Source of the DNA: Brienomyrus brachyistius
Lineage: Eukaryota; Chordata; Actinopteri; Osteoglossiformes; Mormyridae
Direction of reading: 5' to 3'
Assembly: GCF_023856365.1 (NCBI RefSeq)
Contig: NC_064543.1
Coordinates: 3,555,952 to 3,619,951 of the forward strand
Length of the DNA stretch: 64,000 nucleotides
A program made the translations under genes and the position numbers. Numbering within the stretch: position 1 is the stretch's first letter; every line of letters begins with the position of its first letter. Below are positions 1-10,200 of the stretch, piece after piece. A model generated the notes under the pieces. It saw only the letters and a list, made by a program, of their open reading frames with translations, made no database searches and was not told where the DNA came from.

Positions 1-390
1 TTAATCAGTCAGTTAAGGTGAGTGCTGGAGATGAACTGAATAAAACGTCCCAGAACCAAGAACAAATTTTAACCTGCAACAATTAGAAAAATATTTGAAA
101 ACCACCAAGTAAACTGGAGTTAGATTGAATTTGGTTTGATATAAAGAGTAAGTAATTTTCCAAGACTACACAAAACCCTACATGCATTCAGAGACTTTGC
201 CTGCCCAATCAGGTGGTTCCACACAAGTTAAGAATTTGTAAATAATGTCACTTTTTTGGTGTCCCCTGTTACAAACTCAAATAAACTTATGCGTGGATAC
301 CAGAAGATTTTGTCCTATTTAATACCAGCCGTTAATTTCGTCAGAAAAAAATATTGAATTATTTGACGTCATTTGAAGTGCATGGGGAGC
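1..390. other. Non-coding flank
   Basis: AT-rich sequence downstream of the AGBL2 3' end. I see no ORF, RNA gene or recognisable repeat before the SINE that follows. Confidence 0.5.
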
Positions 391-603
391 GGCATGGTGG
401 TGCAGTGGTTAGCACTGTTGCCTTACGCCTCTGGGACCCGGGTTCGAGTCCCCACCTGGGTCACATGTTTGTGGAGTTTGCATGTTCTCCCCATGTCGTC
501 GTGGGGTTTCCTCCGGGAACTCCGGTTTCCCCCCACAGTCCAAAAACATGCTGAGGCTAATTGGAGTCGTTAAAATTGCCACACACACTAATACGCACGT
601 GTA
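391..603 (+). repeat. tRNA-derived SINE, interrupted copy
   Basis: The head has pol III promoter boxes: an A-box-like TGGTGCAGTGG and a B box GGTTCGAGTCC. The conserved body (GTTTGCATGTTCTCC, then CAGTCCAAAAACATGCTGAGG) follows. The 3' half and the GGATGG tail are missing because another element begins at 604. The same family recurs across the window, and the copy at 57348-57699 is the best full-length example. Confidence 0.85.
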
Positions 604-873
604 GGGTATACCTATCCTTATGGGGCCCGCTCATTCACTTCTATGGGAAAAACGCTAACTATGACAACCTTAACTCCCACCCTGCCCTAACCATAAGTAA
701 CCAGGCAAAGTACAAGAGTTTTTGCATTTTTAGTTTTTTCATAGCAGTCACTGATTTTTATAAAATAGAGTTTTCCCTTATGGGGACCAGGAAACCGGTC
801 CCCAAAAGGGATAAAAAAACAGATATTTTGCACGTTATGGGGACATTGTGTCCCCATAAGGATAGGTATACCC
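604..873. mobile_element. MITE with 22-bp perfect terminal inverted repeats
   Basis: Positions 604-625 (GGGTATACCTATCC...) are an exact inverted copy of 852-873. The 270-bp interior has no ORF of its own and contains smaller GGGGACC/GGTCCCC inverted pairs. It lies at the broken end of the SINE and just before a CA microsatellite. It is a non-autonomous DNA element; I do not assign the superfamily because no clear target duplication is visible. Confidence 0.75.
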
Positions 874-885
874 GCTCACACTCAT

Positions 886-886
<1 letters not shown>

Positions 887-917
<31 letters not shown>

Positions 918-924
918 ATATATT

Positions 925-964
<40 letters not shown>
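887..964. repeat. Microsatellite (CA)n-(TA)n-poly(T)
   Basis: Runs of ACAC, then TATATA, then about 17 T. The apparent ORFs across this stretch on both strands are translations of the repeat. Confidence 0.9.
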
Positions 965-1226
965 CCCCATGTTTTCCCTGGCTACACACATTAGTGCATT
1001 AGTTTATGAGACTGTACACTTTGTGTGATTCATGGTGGAAATGCTGAAATGCCGTATTAAGGTCCTTTAGATTTAATTATGTAAAATAAAAAAAATAACT
1101 ATTCAGTGTATAGTATGAAACAAAGAGGAAACAGAAGATGTGTAGCCCTGCGAAACTATGTATGTAGTCTAATGCCCAAGACACATGAGAATAAACAGTC
1201 ACATTGACTGTGTATAGCAGCAAATC

Positions 1227-1232
1227 TTTATT
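1227..1232 (-). promoter_or_regulatory. AGBL2: Poly(A) signal of AGBL2
   Basis: AATAAA on the minus strand, 26 bp beyond the last in-frame stop (1259-1261). It supports the terminal exon placed at 1259-1419. Confidence 0.6.
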
Positions 1233-1258
1233 CATGCTAGAGACAGATGCATCACCCC

Positions 1259-4200
1259 TTAAAATCCATCGGTTTTGATTCCTCTTTGATGCTTCTTTCT
1301 GAAGAACACTAAGCTTCCCAGCTGCAGCCCCGTCTGATCTCCTGCATGTCTGCCGTTGCTGGAGAGAGAGACAAAGGGAGATGCAATGGGAGCTTCATGA
1401 TACGTCATTCTGCAAGGCGCTGAGCTGCAGAAATAAATGACACAATGATATTCTGGATTCACGTTCTCACTAATAGCAGTGTTTCATACAAACTACTCAT
1501 ATTATGAATGAAATATGTTGAAACCTTCTCCTTTGCCAATCGCCACTCGGGTCATGTTTCTTCAAATCCAAGTTCACTCTGGCGTTGGTGGCAGTGTCTT
1601 CAAGAAGAGGAACTTCACTGATATTATTCCATTCTTTGACAGACACAATAAGTATCCAGTTAAAGTAAAATTCGACAAGCTAAAAGCCTTAAAATAAAAT
1701 GCAATCTCATTTACGAAAAGAGATACCCAGGGCTATGAATAGTGTCACTATACTTAGTTCTAACTTTTATGTAATATATCAGTCTCCATGGTCACTGAGG
1801 CTTTGAGTCAAATTATGGTTTTATTATGGCTAGACCTATAATGGTTATATTTTCTGCAGTCAGTATACAGTATTTTCCCAGTAAAAAACTTCTTAACAAT
1901 CAATTAGTTTTATGAATATATTCTTACCTTCTTTGTAATCAGTTTCCTGGCCTTTGGTAGTTTCTGAGGTTGTTGAGGCGTCGGGTATGAAGTACTTGGT
2001 TGCTCGCGTTGGCTGAATCCTTGAGGGTGGTTTGGTCTTATCACTTACGGTTGAGGCAGAAGGGCTACAGGCAATGGAAGGCAGCGGGCGTTTTGATGAC
2101 ATGAACTCTGGAGCCGCTCTTGGTATCGCTCCACTGCTTGCAGCTGAGGATCTTCTAAAGACATGCGAGCATTTACTACATTCACGCTCCACAGACTGGA
2201 AACTTTCGCAAAGTGTGTTTTTTTATTCTGTTACCTGCATGGCGAGGAGCGAAATGCTGAGTACCTTCCTGAGGAGTTGAGAAACACTATTACCAAAGCA
2301 GCTGATTAACATTTACTAATTAAAATTTCTTTATTATTTTTTTATAAAAATTTTTTATTATTATTACTTATTTACTAAAGGTAATTGTGCAGTCTCCATG
2401 ATGTACAATGCTGCACTGAAACCAAGAAAGTAAACTAGCAGTGCTAAAATCTGATGCGTAAGAGCATTACAGTCCGGTCGGACTTCAAGGTCACACATCA
2501 AGCTGCCCCCTTTCCGAGACTTGGAAGTGAGAGGCGTTAGAGGGGCAGGGGCATCCTGGTTGCCCCCCCAGACGTTTATATGGGAAGCTCTGTTTATGTA
2601 GGATTCCTATTTTTTCAGATTAACAGTGCAAACACAAGTGGGGGGGGCAGAATTTCTAGCGACGTCCCTATTGGAAGCATACCTCTCATGTAGACGTTTG
2701 TTTCTAAGTCCCAGGTAAATATCAGGGGGTGTGGCTGAAGAGTTCTGTACTTCTGTGCGAAGCGAGGGAGCCATCTTTGCCGGTTGGCTGTGACTGGGAA
2801 TGGCTGGCGGGGGGGAGGCTGCCAGTGACCTTGTATCATGAGGTGCAGTTGCTGCTGAAGGCACTCTTTGCTGCTTGTCTGCCGCTCATCTGTAAATGAT
2901 AAACAAAATGTTCATATTAACCAACTGTCAGCGAGCAACAAGCTAAAATAGCTATAGTCCATGTTACAATTTCCTATAAAAAGTCGGGACAAAGTAGCGC
3001 ATATTTCTGCTCTCGGGGTGTCACGGTGGCTCGGTGGGTAGCAAAAAGATGCCAAAAGGCACTGGAGGTTTGAATATTTCTGCTGCTTTGTATGCTTTCT
3101 CCGTGCTCCTTCCCACAGTTCAAAGGCATACAGTTAGGCTCACTGGCGGGTCTAAATCCCTCATAGTGTAAGATTGTGTGTGTGCTGTGATACAGAATGC
3201 ACCTTGGCCTTGTGCCATATGCTGCCTGGAAAATGGTCCAGTAACCCCTGTGACACTGATCAGGATAAGTACCATTCAATGGTACAATAGTAGCAGGATT
3301 TCTGAAGTCATTCTTGATAATCTCACCAATGACAGATGGGCGAGTAGAATGACATCCATCCCAACTGTATAATTTGCCAGCAGACTCCGGGCAGGAATTC
3401 TGAAAAATGCATACAACGCAGGTCGCGGTTTCTTCTTGATATCGAGCAAAGACTACAAGTAGCTCAAAGTAACCCTGGAAAAAACATGGCTGTACCACTA
3501 CCTTCAGAGGTTTCTCCACTGTCGGGGTGATGTGCCCAGTGCCAGTGGCAGATGGGGAAACCCAGGTCCGCTCACTCTCACCATTGCCCTTTCCCATGAA
3601 CTGTACCTGTGATTTACCCTGTATAAGTATCTTTATACCGTAACAAACAAAGCGAAACAAAAAGACAAGCAAAATACTATGAGTAGTTGCATTTCATTCT
3701 GCCCACCAATTCTCTCTTCTTGGTCATTCCCTCCACAGCTGCTTCTTGCATTTTCACTTTCACTTCTCCCTCACTTGTTAGCACTGGAAGCTGGGAGTCA
3801 CAATGAAAATGTAAAACGGTTAAAAACCTCTCAACTGAAATATGCATTGGCTTGCTGGTAATCCTGCCCATCATTCATGAATTTTAAAGACACTGCCGGT
3901 ATCTCTCTTACACACTACAGCACACTGTAGTTCTTTAAGTGGAATTGACATTGGCAACGGTACGATATAAAAATTTAATAACAGGATTATAGTGACCAAA
4001 ATTATCTAAATTATCAGTATTATCGCGGTATTGTTAAAATGTGCTGAAAATGTTCAGAAAATAATAATGCACAAACTGAAATCATTTTATCAAGTTTTAT
4101 GTTGAAAACCACAAGAAAATGCACTTTTTGTTTTCCTAAACATTAAAATAGTAACATCGTCAATACCTTATGTTACCACTTAAAACCCATATGAAATGTG

Positions 4201-7200
4201 CAGTAATATTAAAAAAATCTCTGCAGGTTTTCATTGACACTAAACAAACCCACGTTGCATGCTGTACCTCTACACCTGCGTCTGGGAGCCTGTTGCTAAA
4301 TTTGGTTGATGCTGGACAGAATTAAATGCGAGTTTTTCCAAATGCGGTAATCAACCACAGTCTTAATGATAATTAAAAATTGAAATGGAAATACTAACCG
4401 TCAGGAATTTTACCATGGTTTACCATGAAGCTGGTAACCGTTTCATCCCTAATGGGCACCATAAAGATGTTTTAGAAATTTAAACGATCATTATTTTAAA
4501 ACTATGTCGGGAACCTCGAAGCATTGGAAAAAAGGTAGGGGGATGCATTAGATGGGATGCAAATCCTTACAAGGTCATGTGCTCTCACAATAAAAGCAAT
4601 TTAGAGACACCGAATTCCCCAAACCAAACCTCGTGTTTTTGCATTACAGGGGGACTCTGTATAACTATGAAGGAAACATAGACAGTCCGCACCCACAGAA
4701 CTATACACCTGGAAGCATGAGCCTGCATTACTGCCAAATGAGCCAGATAAGTACTGTAAATATACATATAAAATAAGAAATTCTGAGAAAATTAAATTCA
4801 GAGTTCACAAAACATGTCCCAGTACAACCCAAACAAAACCTGACAGCAGGTCGTACCATGCTTTTCATTTCTTGCTTGGTGCTTTGAAATTTTTTCTGAC
4901 GCAATCTGTTCCTTTCTTTGCGTGTCTTCAGGTGCTTTTTCTTGGATATTATTGGCTAAAAAATATAGCAAGAAGTCACAGCATGGCTCATACGGATATG
5001 ATGTAAGTCTAGAATGGGCAAAATTAAGCCGAACATGAGAAAATGGTCAATTTTAAAGATTTAATCGTAGGGAGATACAGATATAAGGTCACAGTCAAAA
5101 AAACTGGTGGCAGCTCTACCAGGATAGGAATTTGGAGAACTGCTGGGTTGGACAGCATTCTGGGATAGCCAGATGGCACTCCATCCATCCATTTTCTAAT
5201 TTCATTTCTTAATTAGCCAATACCTCCAATTAATAATTGTGTCAACATACTTTTGGTTATATAATTGTGTCCACATACTTTTGGTTATATAATTGTGTCC
5301 ACATACTTTTGGTTATATACTATAGTGCATAGGGTAAGTTTATCTTTTATGTACCTCATTTGGGATGTAGAGCAGATGGACAGGCGGACCATCAGACTCG
5401 GTGCTGTTTGAACCATTTGTGCTGTAAGAGAACATAAAATTGCATACTTAATACTAATATCATGTTACTAACTATAGTATTTGTACCTTTATAGGCATGA
5501 ATTTTATTTAATCCAGTTCTTTAGAATACAAAATAATATATCTGCATAAGCTACATTCCATACACAAAGCATTACCTGGATTCAATGTCAGACACAGAAA
5601 TGCTACTGAGTCCATCGCTGTCCACATCTACTCCCAACTTCTGCTGGATCTTATGCTGTAGCAAGACTCTTAGTTCATCCAAGCACCGACAGACCTGAAG
5701 GGTCAAGTGGAGAGATGAGAACAGCAACGGGCTGGAAAACCACACGCAAACATAAAATGAAATCTCACAAACGTAAGGGGGTAGACATAAGCACAGAGAT
5801 ACTTAGTGAAAAAGGAGCTCAACTAGAAATTGTTAATCTACTAGAACACATAAATCACAGCTGCAAATGCAGAAAAGTGAAACATTAGGTTTGATGCCGA
5901 TTAGCAGCATGTGTTGGCTATAAAAGGGATCTGCATCAGCTTCTCTGTGAAGACTGTCTTGAAGAATGGTCCGGTATTCCACGACATCTGGTTTAGGACT
6001 TATATGACAGCTTTCAAAGAAGGACTGAAGGTTTTCCTATTTGCTCCTTGAAATTATGATAGTGTTACACGTAACAGAACCTTGAAATATTTACACTAAC
6101 AGCCATCTAATACGTACACTACATAAATGCTACGGGTAACACTTGAATGGGACACAAATAATGTATTAGTACATGTACTTAATGTATCGAATAACCAGAA
6201 ACTAAGTGTTACGTACTGATCCCATGTTCATTCAACTTTAATCAGTCAGAATAGTTAGTGTATTCTATGCAGTTACTATATTATTAGTTTGTACTTGTGG
6301 TTTGTACTTGAGTAGTAGCTGAGCTATTAAGTTCCTTGAGTGCCCCATTAAGTAAAATGTTACCATATTACATTACAAATTATTAATGAAAACCATGCAG
6401 TAAGTAAAGTTCTGGACCTTGGTTGGGTCAGGGTCACAATAGTCCAGAAGAGTGTCACAGAAGAGATACCCCAATGATTTCAAGTCCTGAGTAGAGAAAT
6501 GTGTGCCTTTCCTTTTCCCTACAAAACAAAAACGTAATGTATGTGTTACATTAGAGCAGACACCAGACGATGTAGCACCTCATACTTATGCCTGTTAACC
6601 TACCCAAGGTGGATCCACCGAAGGTGGATTCCATAGTGTAGCTATTGGCAATGCCCAGCTTCCACATGACAACGCGTGCTGTGCCCTCTTTGTGTTTGCT
6701 GACTTTAAATTTGCAACTTTTGTATGAGAACTGCAAGAATGGCAAAAGAAGGAGATTTTGAAATTCATTTTGAAACCCGGAAATTAAAAAAAATAATAAA
6801 AAATTTTAAACATCAGCATTATTACTAAAACGCTGCAGAAAAATCAGTAACTATGACAGCTGTATTGTGGATCCATATGCTTTTCACACAAGACTAAAAT
6901 GTAAGTCTGCAGAAAGTCTCGGAATTTGCCTGGCTTTTGATTCTGTTAACCCAGTGTTTCCCAATGCAGTTCTCTGGGATGCAAAGTTGGTCCATATTTT
7001 CGCTCCCTCCCAACTTCTGGCAGGAAGCAAAAATGTGGAGTGTCTGTGGGTCCCTGAGGAACACTGTGACTACGTATGAGTGTTTTAAGGGTTTGACATT
7101 CAGGCCAGGGCCCTACTTTATCAGCTGCATTCTTGCTCATCATCAAGGGGAAGACTCGCGCCTGCAGAGTGGTTCTGCTCCCATTGTCGCAGCCATACAT

Positions 7201-10200
7201 GAAAACGTTGTTCTTCCTACTGTGTCCATGAAAGTCGCAATAGAGGATCACTTCTCTTTCAGTCATCAGTCTGTGCCACCAATGCAGTGATATCACAGAA
7301 AAACAGACACAGGTCAGTGAGGCTATCTAATTATTATCTAATTCTGTTTTACACCAAACCTGACATTCCCATGTCTGTCCTTATGAGCAAAAACAATGAA
7401 CAGGGTGCCTGTCTATTACAGGACATAAATGCACACACTATGGTAAATGCCAGTTCACCTAGTCATATGTTTTTCGACTGTGGGAGGATGCCAGTGCAAC
7501 CCATGGAAAACATGCGAACCTCTCACACACACTGAGCACGGGTGCAATTCAAAGCCCCCAGCCCAGCTGTGAGGAGAAACCCCCAGCCCAGGTGTGAGGA
7601 GAAACCCCCAGCCCAGGTGTGAGGAGAAACCCCCAGCCCAGGTGTGAGAAGACAGCCGCCAACAATGTTACCCTGGCCGCAGTACACAGCAGCAAAAGAC
7701 AGACACTGATACTCAAACTCACTATGAAACACATGTTCCTTGCATTTCTTGCATTTTGTTTCATGTCAGTCTAACAACCTCAATTAAACTATTTAATTTC
7801 TAGTTTTTCAATATTTAGTTCTTTTTATCCATAGTTTTGGCTGTGTACACTTCAAAGAAGGATTCATATATATCATATATATTCATATAAGTAATATTAG
7901 AGAAAATTATTAGTCTATTAGAATGGATGGATTTTCTCCTTTACTTCCTATAACAGTGTTTAGTAACCCAGTCATTGGGGACCCCAGACGGCCCACGTTT
8001 TTGCCCCCTCTCAGATCTCTACTGAGAGATGAGAAGGAGCAAGAACATGCAATGTCTGAGAGTCCCCAAGGATTGGGTTGGGAAACACTGTCCTAGAGCA
8101 ACACAATCAAAAACTTCCTAGTAATTAGATCTAGAATTATATTACTGATACAGATATGATCCCTTAATCCAACACAAACAGTCACTTAGGTTCTCTATAA
8201 GATCACTGTGATATTAATGATCTCCAGCTGATTAATGAGCAAGACCTAAACATTCAGAATCAATATTTCAGATAAAGGAAGCTATTATCTCCAAATATCA
8301 CCTTTTCATCATATTGTGCATATGCCACACGCAGGGAAAGGAGTCGCGAAGGAGAGTGCAGTAGTTGCGGTTCAGATCACGGCCAGCCAACGAGCAGCGG
8401 TAGTTGCCCACCACCACGCCGTCGGGGTTCAGCATGGGTATCACCTTGAAGACAAAGGTGTCACGTAGCAGCTGTGCATCCTGGGTGTTGCTCAGCAGGA
8501 AGTCCAGGAAGCCGTGCATCATCCAGGAACTGACGGTCTCGCCAGGGTGTACGCGGGAAGACACCACTACCACTCTCTTTGCCCGGCCCGCTTCTCGGCT
8601 AATCGAGGGAGACGTAACGGTCAGGACGTAAACCGCATTGCCAGCCAGGCTGTGGCACAGCACCCGCAGTTTGCAGTGGACGGCAGTGGCCGGATCAGAA
8701 GTCACACCCATCAGGTAGCGCTGCAGGTCTGAGTAGGTGTATGGGTAGCTGTGAGCTAGGTAGCAGGTGTCGGCCTCGTGGGGAAACTGGAACGTCCAGG
8801 TGAGCGAGTAGAAAGCTTGGCCGTCGTCCTCACGATTGTTGCGGTAGTACTTGATGTTTGACCCAACTCGCATCCAGCCCACCCTTTGGGTCTGGGCGGC
8901 TCGCTCGGAGTATAGAAGGGGCTTCATACCCGAGCTGTACAGGCTGCGAGATTTCATGAGGTTGACAATGGTGAAGCGGTAGGTCACATCGGCCTTCATG
9001 TTCCTTACTTGGAAGTAGAACCACTGAGTGTGCTTGATGGTGTAAAGGTCAGTCCGCAGGGTCAGCTCATAGTCATACACTCCACTGACATAGAGAATAA
9101 AGGGAAAAAAGGTTTATTTGAAATATCAACAGAAAAATCTACAGTTCTATGAAAACCTAAGGATTTCTGGCATGGTGGTGCAGTGTTTGGCACTGTTGCT
9201 TTAAGACTCCAGAACCAGGGTTCCATGTGTGTAGAGTTTGCATGTTCTCCCAGTGTCGTCGTGGGGTTTCCTCCAGGTATTCTGGTTTCCCCCACAGCCC
9301 AAAAACATACTGAGGTTAACTGGTGTTACTAAATTTCCCGTAGATGTGCGTGTGTGAATGTGTCCTCCAATGGGTTGGTGCTGCATCCTAGGTTGTTCCC
9401 TGACTTTTGCCCATAGTCCCTGTAGCCCCTGTGACTCTGAATAGTATATGCAGCTACAGAAACTGGATGGATATGGAAATCTATATATTGAATTTTAAAT
9501 AGTTTAATAAGATAAGTTTTTTTTTTAGATGGCTGCTCTTTAAATTAATGTTGACATCCACAGGGTTCAAATTGTTATGGGATCCCATCTCCCCTGCGGG
9601 AAAAAATGATAAAAATCATCCTCTTTGAAAATATACCATCCACCCTAAAGATCCCCCTAAATTCTTCTGCATAATTTCACTCTCGTTAAGGTAGATCTAC
9701 TGACAATATCATGGTGGACCTTGGTCCTAAACACAACCCGATGAGTTTTGAAGGTAAATTTTGTTTGATAAAATTTGTGAAGTATTGTGTGATTGTTGCC
9801 ATTGCTAAGTCTTTTCCGGTTTTGCTTACCTGACTGTTCTCCCACTTGGTTCTGTTTAATTATTCCGATTCTGTATTTTGCTTAGAACCTTGTTTTGCCT
9901 GCCTGCTCTCTGACACATTTCTGTTCTCAATGCCGCATTAGGATTTCGACTTTTGAATCTTTATCGGCTTGCCTGATTTTGAACTCTGTCCGGCTATCTG
10001 GTATGTATCCAGGAAGCCTGTTTTTAGGTGATGTAGACACTTAGTTCTTGATTTGCAAAAACAATATTGCTAAAGTCATAATATACATTATGATCCTTAC
10101 AGTTAGGTACCTGTCCTGTGATTGTTTCCCAGCTCGTAATTGTGCATAGTTATGTGTGACAATTAGGAGATACTCTGAGGTCTTTCCCTGAACATGAGCC

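Noticed and set aside
391..470. Possible tRNA gene (A and B boxes)
   Set aside because: No cloverleaf: acceptor and anticodon stems do not pair, and the sequence continues into a SINE body.
758..1028. ORFs of 77 and 155 codons over the MITE and microsatellite
   Set aside because: They translate (CA)n, (TA)n and poly(T) plus MITE sequence; no family resemblance.
7523..7764. Minus-strand ORFs with repeated SPHTWAGGF
   Set aside because: They are translations of the 25-bp minisatellite; no start context or splice partners.
8404..8732. Plus-strand ORFs over the AGBL2 catalytic exon
   Set aside because: Antisense shadows of the 783-nt coding exon.
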